Positions 14,651 to 23,359 of a stretch of DNA of 42,457 nucleotides are shown here, piece after piece. The notes below the pieces were generated by a model. The model saw only the letters and a list, made by a program, of their open reading frames with translations. It made no database searches and had not been told where the DNA came from. The stretch's first letter is position 1, and every line of letters starts with the position of its first letter. The translations under genes and the position numbers were made by a program. Source of the stretch: Phenylobacterium sp. (GTDB taxonomy: Bacteria > Pseudomonadota > Alphaproteobacteria > Caulobacterales > Caulobacteraceae); NCBI RefSeq assembly GCF_030693625.1, contig NZ_JAUYAF010000059.1:1-42457 (forward strand), read 5' to 3'.

Positions 14651-15511
14651 ATGTCAGCCGAGATCAGGCGGTTCGTGGCCGACGACGGCGTTGAACTACT
14701 CGCCGAAATGGTTGGCCGTCCGGAAATGGGCTCGGTGATCCTCGCCCATGGAGGGGGTCAGACCCGCCACTCCTGGCGTGCAACGGCCAGATCTCTGGCG
14801 CAGACGGGCTGGCGAGCCGTCGCGGTCGATCTACGAGGTCACGGCGACAGTGGATGGTCGGCCGACGGCGACTACCGGATCGAGCGTTTCGCACGCGATC
14901 TGATCGATGTTGCTCATGAACTAGGGGATCGTCCCTCGCTGATCGGAGCCTCGCTTGGCGGTTTGGCGGGGCTTTGCGCTGAAGCTGTCATCGCGCCAGG
15001 CACGTTCAACTCCCTCACCTTGGTCGACATAATTCCAAAAATGGACCCCGCCGGGGTGTCCAAGATCATGGGCTTCATGGGTGCGAACCTCGAGCACGGG
15101 TTCGCAAGCCTCGATGAAGCTTCGGAGTGCATCGCCAGCTACCTGCCGCACCGGCCGAAGCGGCAAGATCTTTCGGGTCTGGCGAAGAACCTGCGTTTGG
15201 GCGCCGATGGTCGCTATCGCTGGCATTGGGATCCGAGGTTCGTTACCGGTGGAAGAGCTCCCTCGCAGCTGATGTCCGACTTCGACGCGCGGTGCGAATC
15301 CATCGCCATCCCAGTCCACCTCGTCCGGGGCCGGATCAGCGAGCTGGTCGCGGAAGACGAAGCCCGCGCGTTTGTAGCGCGGATGCGTTACGGCCGCTTT
15401 TCCGACCTCGCAGGCGCAGGTCACATGGTAGCGGGGGACAACAATGATGCGTTTCTGGCGGCTGTGACCGGGTTCTTGGCCAACCTAGCTCAGGAGGCGG
15501 GCCATGACTGA
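14651..15511 (+). CDS. Alpha/beta hydrolase
   Basis: This 286-residue hydrolase starts MSAEIRRFVADDGVELLAE; an earlier in-frame start lacks homology. The oxyanion HGGG motif (LAHGGGQTRHSW) is at about residue 35. The nucleophile elbow GASLGG holds the Ser at about residue 100. The catalytic His is in AGAGHMV near the C-terminus, with an acidic residue before it in the RGRISELV loop. It follows the flavoenzyme after 172 nt and overlaps the thioesterase gene downstream by 8 bp. Given the upstream Baeyer-Villiger enzyme, ester or lactone hydrolysis is a reasonable inferred role. Confidence 0.9.
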   Translation: MSAEIRRFVADDGVELLAEMVGRPEMGSVILAHGGGQTRHSWRATARSLAQTGWRAVAVDLRGHGDSGWSADGDYRIERFARDLIDVAHELGDRPSLIGASLGGLAGLCAEAVIAPGTFNSLTLVDIIPKMDPAGVSKIMGFMGANLEHGFASLDEASECIASYLPHRPKRQDLSGLAKNLRLGADGRYRWHWDPRFVTGGRAPSQLMSDFDARCESIAIPVHLVRGRISELVAEDEARAFVARMRYGRFSDLAGAGHMVAGDNNDAFLAAVTGFLANLAQEAGHD

Positions 15512-15932
15512 GCAAAGCGGAGGCGATGCAGTCCCTTCTCTGGAGTGGTGCAATACCACCCTGTCGGTGGCCCCATTTCATACCTGGCTCGGTTTGGAGG
15601 CGGTGAGGGTTACGCGCACTGAGCTTCAGCTGCGAATGCCCTGGCGTCCCGAGATTGTCTCCAATCCAAGAATCGGATCGGCTCACGGTGGCGTTTTGGG
15701 CTCTCTCATAGATCTCACCGGCTTCTACGTGCTGCTCGTGAACCAGCACCGGGTCTCCGCGACAGCCAATCTCGTCGTTGACTATCACCGGCCAGCTACC
15801 GAAGGCCCGCTTCATGCCACCGCGCAACTGATCAAGGTCGGTCGCAGGCTTTCGACGGCCCAGACCGAGATTCGGAGCGCAGACGGCGAGCTGCTGGCGA
15901 GCGGTCGGGGCGCTTACCTCATGAGCGAATAG
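15504..15932 (+). CDS. PaaI-like hotdog-fold thioesterase
   Basis: This 142-residue protein has the hotdog fold of acyl-CoA thioesterases. Visible are WLGLEAVRVTRTELQLRMPW, the family hallmark GSAHGGVLGSLIDLTGFYVLL (catalytic-loop HGG followed by an acidic residue on the long helix), and VVDYHRPATEG leading to the final strands. Such enzymes release free acids or CoA from acyl-CoA, often to unblock a catabolic route. It overlaps the hydrolase stop by 8 bp, so translational coupling is likely, and it ends this operon. Confidence 0.88.
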   Translation: MTEQSGGDAVPSLEWCNTTLSVAPFHTWLGLEAVRVTRTELQLRMPWRPEIVSNPRIGSAHGGVLGSLIDLTGFYVLLVNQHRVSATANLVVDYHRPATEGPLHATAQLIKVGRRLSTAQTEIRSADGELLASGRGAYLMSE

Positions 15933-16795
15933 CGAGCCAAACGGATCTGTGTCGCTAGGTTGCGTCGTGTGCGTCGTTCCGCCTGCCGAACGCGTGCAAA
16001 ATTGCTCATCTATCACGGGGTTGGCAGTCGCCCGGCCGCGTTCGGCGAGCGAGTGGCGCAGGCAGCGCGTAGTCGGGCGGACCCCCAAGTCAGACTTCGG
16101 ATCGGCTCGTCCTGCCGCCAGCGTCATTGCCGGTCTCAACGATGTCGCGGTGTTACTTGAGCCGTCGGGCAGGGTCGTGGTCCCGCGTTTAGAACCCGCC
16201 GCCTCCGACCGTCCACGACGTGACCCCCATTTCTCATCCAGCCATAACGAGAGTCCTGGGTTAATCTGAGCCTTGCTCGGCGGGTGTTGCAAGAGGCCGG
16301 TGCGCGGAGCTGTCAGCGCAGCGTGCCGGCCGGCCGGCCGGACTTTTCGCAGAGGGCTCTGGCGGGCAATGCCAGCCCAAAGTTAGTCTAGAACCAGGCT
16401 TCTCCTGCCCTCACTGCCCCAATACAAGTTGCCCTTGGACCGACAGCACCGATCTTCGGGCTTTGGCAGTCCAAAGATAGCCGCCGGTTATGCCGACGGC
16501 AGCTAGGCGGTCGCGATAGCCCGCTCCGCCAGCCCCGTCCGCTATTTCGACTCATCGCCCGAGGCCAGCGCCGCGGCGGGCCTCGCTGCTGGAACGCCCG
16601 GGTCCAGCTAGACGCTGCCCGCCGGAACGTCCGGCCGTAGCCGGAAAGGTCCGGATCAGCGGTCCGCACAGGTCGCGTACAGCTGACGTGAAGACATCCC
16701 CCTGCGTCCGTTTGAGCCCTTATTGAGGAACCTGTTTGGCCCGCCGTCCCAGGGCACGATGCGCTTGGACCAACACTGAGCGTCAGGACAGCACT
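15933..16795. other. 863-bp gene-free stretch inside the island
   Basis: This is a gap between the convergent thioesterase and MFS genes. Open frames exist on both strands, but all are Arg/Ser-rich and none resembles a known family. A short GGCC repeat (four units of GCCGG) lies near 16326. The stretch may be decayed DNA. I see no tRNA, clear terminator or transposase remnant in it. Confidence 0.5.
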
Positions 16796-18322
16796 CTACT
16801 CCGTGTGGATTTCCAGGGTGTCGGGGGCCGGCGTACGGGGTGGCCTTAGGAGGAAGACGGCGGGAACGGTGACGCAGACCACAAGCGCCATCCACATGAA
16901 GATATTCACATAGCCGATCATTCCCGACTGGCGGGCGACCTCACTGTTGAGGAGCCACAGCCCGCTCTCCGTGCGGGGGTCCATCAGACTTGGCAGCAGA
17001 TCCCTGAGCATCGGGCTGGACGGGTCGATGCGACTTGCGAGCTCGCTGTGGCCGGCCGCGTTGTTGCGCAACACCGCGGCCAGGACAATCGAGATTCCTA
17101 CACTGGAGCCCAGGCTGCGGGCCATGGTGGCGACGATAGTGCCTTCGACCCGATGGCTCTGGTCAAGCGTCACGTAGGCGAGCTTGCTGAGAGGCGAGAA
17201 AAGGAGGCCGACCCCGAGGCCCTGTACGAATCCGCTGATTAGGATAGGGCTGGAGGTCATCTCTAGGTTGAAGCCGCCCATCATCCAGAGCCCGAGGACG
17301 CTAAGCGCAAGACCGCTGACGAGGCTGGTGCGGGGGCCAAACCGGGCCATGATGGTCGGCACGAGAAGGAAGGACACCAGGGAGCCCACGCCGCGGGGGA
17401 TACTGGCGAGGCCGGCCTGGGTGGCCGAATAGCCGAGCAGGGTCTGCATGAAAGACGGCAGAAGCGCCGTGGTTGAGAACAGCAACACGCCGACGAGGAA
17501 GCTGAAGACCGTCGTGCCGATGAAGTTGCCGTCCTTGGCGAGGTCACGGTGGAAGAAGGGGTGCTCGGACGTGGCAGTCTGGACGATAAAGACCCAGAGG
17601 CCCGCCACGGCGATCGCCGCCTCGACCCAGATCTCCTTAGAATCGAACCAATCGCGGCCCGGCCCGCGGTCGAGCATCATCTGCAGCCCGACGACGAACG
17701 CGATCAACCCGCCGAAGCCGATGAAGTCGAACGGTCGCTCGCGTCCGCCAGTGTCGCGACCCATGAACCGGATGATGCCCAAGGTGGCCAGGATCCCGAA
17801 CGGCAGATTGATGAAGAAGACCCACCGCCAGTCCAACTCCTCGGTGATCCAGCCCCCCAGGGTGGGACCGACGATTGGCCCCATGATCACCGCTGCACTC
17901 CACAGGCTCATCACCCGCGGGATCATCGTCATCGGAAAGATATCGAGCATCACCGCCTGCGAGAGCGGCATCAGTCCCGCGCCGGCCATGCCCTGTAGCA
18001 CTCGGAAGCCGACCATCTGGGGCACGTTCTGGGCAAGGCCGCAGAGCATCGAGGCGATGGTGAAGCCGACGATCGAGTAGACAAGCATGCGCTTGCGCCC
18101 GATCTTTTGGGCAAGCCAGCCGGCCAGCGGCGTCATCACGGCGGTTGCAAGGATATAGGAAGTGAGCACCCAGGTGATCTCGTCCTGGGATGCCGAGAGG
18201 CTTCCCTGCATGTGCGACAGAGCGACGTTAGCGATGGTTGAATCCAGCGTGTACATCAGCGTCGCCAGCATCAGCCAACCGGTGATGGGGATGCGGTTCT
18301 TAACGTCCTGCGCCAGCGCCAT
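16796..18322 (-). CDS. MFS drug exporter, DHA2/EmrB type
   Basis: The protein is 508 residues, starting MALAQDVKNRIPITGW after a GGAGGG ribosome-binding sequence. It has about 14 membrane segments, the number of the DHA2 family. Hallmarks are LDSTIANVALSHMQ in helix 1 (the DxxIVNVAL-type motif), GWLAQKIGRKRMLV (motif A), MSLWSAAVIMGPIVGPTLGG (motif C of antiporters) and WRWVFFINLPFGI. It exports hydrophobic compounds by proton antiport. Its start overlaps the outer-membrane factor stop by 23 bp; the two follow an adaptor gene, so it is the pump of a tripartite EmrAB-TolC-like system whose adaptor has an in-frame stop. Confidence 0.92.
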   Translation of the reverse strand: MALAQDVKNRIPITGWLMLATLMYTLDSTIANVALSHMQGSLSASQDEITWVLTSYILATAVMTPLAGWLAQKIGRKRMLVYSIVGFTIASMLCGLAQNVPQMVGFRVLQGMAGAGLMPLSQAVMLDIFPMTMIPRVMSLWSAAVIMGPIVGPTLGGWITEELDWRWVFFINLPFGILATLGIIRFMGRDTGGRERPFDFIGFGGLIAFVVGLQMMLDRGPGRDWFDSKEIWVEAAIAVAGLWVFIVQTATSEHPFFHRDLAKDGNFIGTTVFSFLVGVLLFSTTALLPSFMQTLLGYSATQAGLASIPRGVGSLVSFLLVPTIMARFGPRTSLVSGLALSVLGLWMMGGFNLEMTSSPILISGFVQGLGVGLLFSPLSKLAYVTLDQSHRVEGTIVATMARSLGSSVGISIVLAAVLRNNAAGHSELASRIDPSSPMLRDLLPSLMDPRTESGLWLLNSEVARQSGMIGYVNIFMWMALVVCVTVPAVFLLRPPRTPAPDTLEIHTE

Positions 18323-19823
18323 CGGGCCCTCCCCGAATGGAAGCGGGCGCCGCCGTGGCGCGCCAGTCGGCCGCCGAGGCCGCGTACAGGGTGACGAGAT
18401 CGGCGAGCCGCTCGGCCTGAGCCTCCGCCAGGTCACGACGGTTGCGGTCGAGTTGGCGGCGCGACTGCAACACCTCACTGGCAGTCCGCGCGCCCAAGCG
18501 TGCGGCGACAAGCGTGACGTCGGCCGACTCACCGCTCAGCGCCACCGCCCGTTTGAGCGCGTCCAGCCTTTGCTGGTCGGTCCGAAGCGCCGCCATGGCG
18601 TCGGAGACCTCGACGAACGCGCGTAGGACAGTGAGCCGATAGCGGGCGTGAGCCCCGCGGGCCTCAGCCTCCGCCTGGCGCGTCCGCGCTTTTCGCGCCC
18701 CGCCGTCGAACACCGGAGCCGTCACCCCGCTCAGCAGGGTCCAGCCGGCGGCGTCGGGTGAGATCAGGTCGGCGGGATCGAGGGCCGACAGCGCGCCGTT
18801 CGCGGAGAGCCGGATGTTCGGATACTGGTCGGCCAGGGCGACGCCGATCGCAGCGGTCGCCGCGTGCAGTTCGGCCTCGGCGGCCAGGATGTCCGGGCGG
18901 CGACGCACGAGATTTGACGGGAGGCTGACCGGCGTGACGGCCGGGACGGTGAATTGCGCGAGGTCGAAGTCCGGGGCTGTCCAGTCGGCGGGCGGCCGGC
19001 CGACCAGCAGGGCCAGCTGGTGGCGCGCTGCGTCGTGGCGGCGGCGGAGCGGCGGCAGGATCGCCTCATCCTCGGCGAGCTGAGCCTCGATCTGCACCAC
19101 CGTGCTACGCGGGATGCCGCCGATGGCGAAGGCCTTGTGGGCCAGGTCCAGCAGGGTGCGGTCGTCGGCGACGATTGCCTCCAGGGCCGCGAGCTCGCCG
19201 CGCAGGCCTGCGATCCGCATCGCCTCCAGCGCGACGTTGGCGCTGAGCGCGAGGTAGGTGGCGTCAGCCTCGTGCACGGCCTGCTCCGCGCGCGCGGCGG
19301 CGGCCTCGACGCGGCGGCGGCCGCCCCCGAACAGGTCGAGGTCGTAGCTGACCCGGCCTCCCAGCGAGAACAGGTCGAACGTGCGGGCGCGGGAGAAGCC
19401 GACGGGCCCGGGCGCGTCTGCGGCGCTTTGGAATCCGAAGGCCGCCGGGTTGAACTTCTGGCGCTGGGCGTTGGCGTTGGCCTCCGCCTGCGGTCCACGC
19501 TCGCCGGTCGCTTCCTGCTGGGCGGCCTGGTAGCGCTCCAGCTTAGCGCGGGCCTCGGCGACGCTCGGACTGTCGGCGAGCGCCAGCCGCACCACCCCGT
19601 CCAGCGCCGGCGAGCCGAAGGCCTGCCACCAGGGTCCCGCCATACGCGCGTCCGGATCCAGGCGCACGCCGGGCGGCGGCTGTTCGCCGGCCATGGCGTA
19701 GCCGGGGGCCGTGCTGACCGGCGCCGGCGTCTGGAAATCCGGCCCGACTGTCGTGCAGGCCGCGAGCGCCAGGGCGGCGGCCGAAGCGGTAGCGAGGAAG
19801 AGGCGGGAGCGGGCGGCGGCCAT
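18300..19823 (-). CDS. Outer-membrane efflux lipoprotein, NodT family
   Basis: This 507-residue outer-membrane factor starts at an ATG after an AAGG ribosome-binding sequence. The signal peptide ends with a lipobox (LALAAC, Cys about residue 23) followed by TTVGPDFQTP, the classic NodT/OprM start. Two OEP repeats are visible: WWQAFGSPALDGVVRLALAD in the first, and RRPDILAAEAELHAATAAIG with FDGGARKARTRQAEAEA in the second. It forms the TolC-like exit duct. It lies 8 nt after the adaptor gene and overlaps the MFS start, in adaptor-duct-pump order. Confidence 0.93.
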   Translation of the reverse strand: MAAARSRLFLATASAAALALAACTTVGPDFQTPAPVSTAPGYAMAGEQPPPGVRLDPDARMAGPWWQAFGSPALDGVVRLALADSPSVAEARAKLERYQAAQQEATGERGPQAEANANAQRQKFNPAAFGFQSAADAPGPVGFSRARTFDLFSLGGRVSYDLDLFGGGRRRVEAAAARAEQAVHEADATYLALSANVALEAMRIAGLRGELAALEAIVADDRTLLDLAHKAFAIGGIPRSTVVQIEAQLAEDEAILPPLRRRHDAARHQLALLVGRPPADWTAPDFDLAQFTVPAVTPVSLPSNLVRRRPDILAAEAELHAATAAIGVALADQYPNIRLSANGALSALDPADLISPDAAGWTLLSGVTAPVFDGGARKARTRQAEAEARGAHARYRLTVLRAFVEVSDAMAALRTDQQRLDALKRAVALSGESADVTLVAARLGARTASEVLQSRRQLDRNRRDLAEAQAERLADLVTLYAASAADWRATAAPASIRGGPDGAGAGR

Positions 19824-19831
19824 GCCCAGCC

Positions 19832-20887
19832 TTACTCGCGCGCCGAGGCGCTGCGCACGTCGACCTTCACCGTGGCCGACAGGCCGGCGCGGGCGGCGCG
19901 CTCGGGTGGCGGTCGATCGAATTCGATGCGCACGGGCAGGCGCTGGGTGACCTTCACCCAATTGCCCGTGGCGTTCTGAGCGGGCAGGACGGAAAACGCT
20001 TGGCCGGTGCCGGGCGCGAAGCTCGCCACACGGCCGTCCAGCGGCCCGCCGGGATAGGCGTCGACTTCGATCTCCACGGGCTGGCCCACCTCCATGTGGC
20101 CAATCTGATCCTCCTTGAAGTTCGCCTCGATCCACGCGCGGCCCGAGAGCAGCCAGAAGGCTGTCTGGGAGGCGTTGAGGTAGGCCCCCACCGCTATCTG
20201 ATCGACACGCGCCACGATGCCGTCGGCGGGCGCCACGACTGTGGCGAAGTCCTGGTTCAACCGGGCGCGCGCCAATTGGGCCTTGGCCTGCATAACGCCG
20301 GGCGCGCCGTCGCCGATGCCCGGATTCCCGCCAAGCGCCGCCAAGGCCTGGGCGGCCTGACGCTCAGCCACCGACAGCTGGTCGCGCGCCTGGTTCGCCG
20401 CGTGCACCGCCTGGTCGACAACCTGGCCCGCGGTGGCGCCGGCCGCATTGAGCTGGCGCTGGCGGCTTACCTCGCGCGTGGCGAACGCAAGGTTGCTGCG
20501 CGCGCCGGCCACATTTGCAAGTTCGCGCTGGTAGGCGGCCCGCGCCTGGCTGACGGCGAGTTACGCGTCGGCCACCAGGGCCTGGGCGAGGTCGTCACAC
20601 TCCTGCAGGTCGCGCTGGTCCAGGCGGAAAAACACCTGGCCACGCAGCACGGGCTGATTCTCCTTCACGTAGATCTCGACGACACGGCCGCCGATGGAAG
20701 GCGCCACGGGCGTCTTGGCGACCTGGACATAGGCGTCGTCGGTGGTCTCGAATCGGCCGCTGATCAGGAACAAATAGGCCAGCACAGCCAGAACCACGAG
20801 GGGCCCGAGCGCCATGATCGCCCATCGTCGCCATGCGGAACGGCGCAAAGTCCCTCCCGGCGCAGCCGCTTGCTGGTCCGCCGCCAC
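19832..20887 (-). pseudogene. EmrA/HlyD-type efflux adaptor interrupted by an in-frame stop
   Basis: The full reading is about 352 codons from a GTG at 20887 (AGGA ribosome-binding sequence about 10 nt before); an ATG at 20947 is an alternative. The N-terminal part has one membrane segment (LGPLVVLAVLAYLFLISGRF), then TTDDAYVQVAKTPVAPSIGG, the biotinyl-lipoyl half motif of EmrA. A TAA at 20561-20563 stops translation after VADA. The same frame goes on without any shift through LAVSQARAAYQRELANV, the helical hairpin, VVAPADGIVARVDQIAVG and the C-terminal barrel. A single base change would repair it, so this is a recent nonsense mutation, a sequence error, or readthrough. Without repair the efflux system lacks an adaptor. 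Confidence 0.85.
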
Positions 20888-21031
20888 GGTCAACCGATCC
20901 TCACGCGACCACTGCCGCACGATAGCGGTGAACCAACCCCAACGCATCGACCCGCAAGCACCATCTCACCCCGAACCAGCCCACTCCGACCACACCGACG
21001 CTGATCGACCCGTACGTCATGGCTTAGCCGT

Positions 21032-21220
21032 TCATCCTGTCGCGTAGCGTGACGTTCCGGCCCAGGGTGTCAAGGCGGCGAAGCCCTGCGCTGAGACGAT
21101 CCCGAATTCGCTCACGTGACCGCGAAGGGCGTTGATCAGCATGGTCTTCTGCCGGACCAAGAGATCCCGGGTTTTGTGGAGCATTAAAGCCGCGTGCTGG
21201 GGCTCGGTCTTCACTCTCCC
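21032..21220 (-). mobile_element. IS110-family transposase fragment
   Basis: The frame reads VKTEPQHAALMLHKTRDLL then VRQKTMLINALRGHVSEFG, matching the middle of IS110-family transposases (VKTxxQQAxLMLHRTRxLLVRQR). The catalytic N-terminus and the C-terminal domain are both absent. After about 21075 the similarity ends. It lies between the efflux operon and the TetR gene at 21280, and is a scar only. Confidence 0.7.
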
Positions 21221-21279
21221 GCAATGCGGTGTCTACCCCGTCCCCTGGCCAGGCGTCCCGCGTCGGACTAATCGCGACC

Positions 21280-21966
21280 CTATGCTGTGCGTCGGCCGGC
21301 ATTGTTGACCTCGCGCTGACTGAGCCGGGAGTGTGGGGCGCTGAGCGCGCCGACACAGGTATCGACCAGCAGGCTGACAAACGCCGCCGTGGACAGCGCC
21401 GGCCGGCGCGTGTTGGCCGCAAGGGATTTCTCCCGGTCCGAGAGGCCATGAATGATCAGGCCGACCACCAACTCCAGGCGTGTCTTGACGACGCCCTGGG
21501 CAACCTCTGGCAGCAGTTGGGCCAGAAGCTGTCCGACCTGGTAGACTCCTTCGTTGCGCCCTCCGGCTAGAAGTGCCGACCATTCCGTACGCGGGTCGCT
21601 GTAAACCTGCCCGACGAAGCGCACGTAGTAGCGTTCGCCGCCTGGTCCGGAGAGATGCTCGGCGAACGGTAGAACCAGCGCCTCGGCGCATCCCCGCATG
21701 GCTCTGTCGCGATCGGCTATGTCGAGGTCCCGCAGAATCCCCAGGCGGCGCCGGTCGATCACACTGAGACGCGCCTCGAAGACGGCGCGCAACAGGGCCT
21801 GCTTGTTTCCGAAGTGATACTGCAACGCCGAAGTGTTCTTCTCTCCGGCCTCGCGTCGAATGCGGTCGAGGGAGACGCCGTCCAGCCCATGCAGGGCGAA
21901 AAGTCGCTCGGCAGTGTTGATCAGCCGATCGCGGGTGGTCGTGTCGCGGGCGGAGGCGGGGGGCAT
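21280..21966 (-). CDS. TetR-family transcriptional regulator
   Basis: This 228-residue regulator has the helix-turn-helix at about residues 10-55 (RDRLINTAERLFALHGLDGV, then SLDRIRREAGEKNTSALQYHFGNKQALL). The C-terminal domain ends with REKSLAANTRRPALSTAAFV. Its ATG directly follows the stop of the acyl-CoA-dehydrogenase-like gene, so it is co-transcribed with it. An inverted repeat at 23192-23218, in the gap shared with the TauD gene, is a candidate operator. It is a different lineage from the TetR at 10984. Confidence 0.92.
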   Translation of the reverse strand: MPPASARDTTTRDRLINTAERLFALHGLDGVSLDRIRREAGEKNTSALQYHFGNKQALLRAVFEARLSVIDRRRLGILRDLDIADRDRAMRGCAEALVLPFAEHLSGPGGERYYVRFVGQVYSDPRTEWSALLAGGRNEGVYQVGQLLAQLLPEVAQGVVKTRLELVVGLIIHGLSDREKSLAANTRRPALSTAAFVSLLVDTCVGALSAPHSRLSQREVNNAGRRTA

Positions 21967-23124
21967 TCAGTCGGCCCAGGACATTGCATGAAGCTGGTCG
22001 TAGGCAAGTCCCCACGGCGGCCGCAGGAACCCCAGAGCGCGAACATCCTGCGCCCACTGGCCGAAGGGCGCCGCGCGCGAGAACGAGCCGCCGCCGACAA
22101 CGCGGCTGAGCAGCGTCAGACTGGACTCGGCGAGTTCGGCTATGACGGCCTTGCCCCGCGAGGCGGCCGTGACGCCTACCTTGTCCTGCTCCACAGCCGT
22201 CAGCATGCCTTCGTAGACCTGCCGGATCGTCCAGGCCTGGTTGACCACCCGCGTCCACTCGACCTGCTCATAGGCGCGCATTTCCGCCTTCTTGGGCCCC
22301 AACCGCGCCCTTGCGGTGGCGATCGCCTCTTCAACCACGGCGACGATGACCGAGGTGAACATGCAGGCGCTCAGTTGGGCGGCTGCGCCGCCGCCGGACT
22401 GGGCCGCCCCCGGCCAGGCGATGGCCTGAGCCGGATAGTTGTCGAAGCGGAAGCCGTGGCTTTGGGTGGCGCTCATGCCGTGGCCGTCCCAATCGGCAGT
22501 GAGCTTCATGCCCTGAGCACCTGTCCAATCAGCGTCGCGCACATCCATGAAGAACATGGTCGGCGCCGTGCCGCCCGTCGGCTTGGCCGTGGTGATCATG
22601 TAGGATGTGACGCCGGATCCGGACCCGAAGTGCTTGTCCCCGGTCAGACGATATCCCCCGGCGCCGTCCGGTTCGGCCACTGTGCGGGTCTTCATGATGT
22701 CGCCGCCGCTGCCGGGTTCGGACGTGATCGTACCCCACCAATGCCGGTCGCGGGCCGTCTGGAAGCACTGGTCCCTCTGTTCGGTCCAAGCTTTCGCATA
22801 GGGATCCGGCGCGGCGTCATTGGCCAGCCAGTAGACCAGAACTACGGGGTGCATGGAGGCCACCAGCGCGACCGAGGGATCGCCTCGCGCGATCGTATAG
22901 ATCAACTCCGAATATTGCCGCACTGACGCGCGGACGCCACGCCAGAGACCACCTTGGTCAGCGGGTATGCCGGTCAGCAGATATCCCGCGTCCGCCAAGC
23001 GCTCGAAATCCGACCGCTCCAGATGGCGGCGGCGTTGCCGCTCCATGCGCTCGCTGGCCATGTCGGCTGCGATGGCTCGAACGTTCGCCAGTAGGTCGGC
23101 GTCCGCCACAATCGTCCCGCCCAT
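21967..23124 (-). CDS. Acyl-CoA-dehydrogenase-fold flavoprotein, oxidase or monooxygenase-like
   Basis: The protein is 385 residues from an ATG after an AGGAA ribosome-binding sequence. It shows the acyl-CoA dehydrogenase fold: an N-terminal helical domain (RHLERSDFERLADAGYLL), the flavin segment WWGTITSEPGSGGDIMKTRT, and GYRLTGDKHFGSGSGVTSYM. The C-terminal region (VVGGGSFSRAAPFGQWAQDV) lacks the GTxEIQ motif of true dehydrogenases. This resembles group D flavin monooxygenases of the DszC/hydroxylase type as much as dehydrogenases. It is divergent to a TauD-type dioxygenase and directly followed by a TetR gene. The substrate is unknown. Confidence 0.8.
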   Translation of the reverse strand: MGGTIVADADLLANVRAIAADMASERMERQRRRHLERSDFERLADAGYLLTGIPADQGGLWRGVRASVRQYSELIYTIARGDPSVALVASMHPVVLVYWLANDAAPDPYAKAWTEQRDQCFQTARDRHWWGTITSEPGSGGDIMKTRTVAEPDGAGGYRLTGDKHFGSGSGVTSYMITTAKPTGGTAPTMFFMDVRDADWTGAQGMKLTADWDGHGMSATQSHGFRFDNYPAQAIAWPGAAQSGGGAAAQLSACMFTSVIVAVVEEAIATARARLGPKKAEMRAYEQVEWTRVVNQAWTIRQVYEGMLTAVEQDKVGVTAASRGKAVIAELAESSLTLLSRVVGGGSFSRAAPFGQWAQDVRALGFLRPPWGLAYDQLHAMSWAD

Positions 23125-23191
23125 GTGTTCCTGACCCCGCCTCTGCTTTCGCTGGCGGGCAGACGCCAACACGCGATTTGACCCACCCGGC

Positions 23192-23218
23192 GGCGTTAAT
23201 GGTCAAACATTAATCGCC
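23192..23218. promoter_or_regulatory. Candidate operator: TTAATG-N6-CATTAA palindrome
   Basis: The core TTAATG-GTCAAA-CATTAA (23196-23213) is a perfect 6-bp inverted repeat. GGCG and CGCC extend it with a one-base bulge. It lies 68 nt before the minus-strand start at 23124 and about 145 nt before the TauD start, in a divergent promoter. A second weaker inverted repeat, TAAAGA-GTCT-TCTTTA, is at 23288-23303. Confidence 0.5.
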
Positions 23219-23359
23219 GCGCCCCCCTAGTCAAGGCGGACCGCCGCCTGCATGGGGCGAGGGTTGGTCATCGCTCCCTCGACAACTTAAAGAGTCTTCT
23301 TTAGCCTGCTTAAAAACGCGCGAGCTAATCCAGCGCTGAGCGAGCCAGAGGAGGATTTC

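Noticed and set aside
15336..16292. A 318-codon minus-strand frame across the thioesterase gene
   Set aside because: It is antisense to a recognised hotdog protein and resembles no family; the overlap is explained by GC bias.
18323..18532. N-terminal extension of the MFS gene
   Set aside because: It overlaps the outer-membrane factor gene and is Arg/Pro-rich; the start at 18322 has a GGAGGG ribosome-binding sequence and matches family length.
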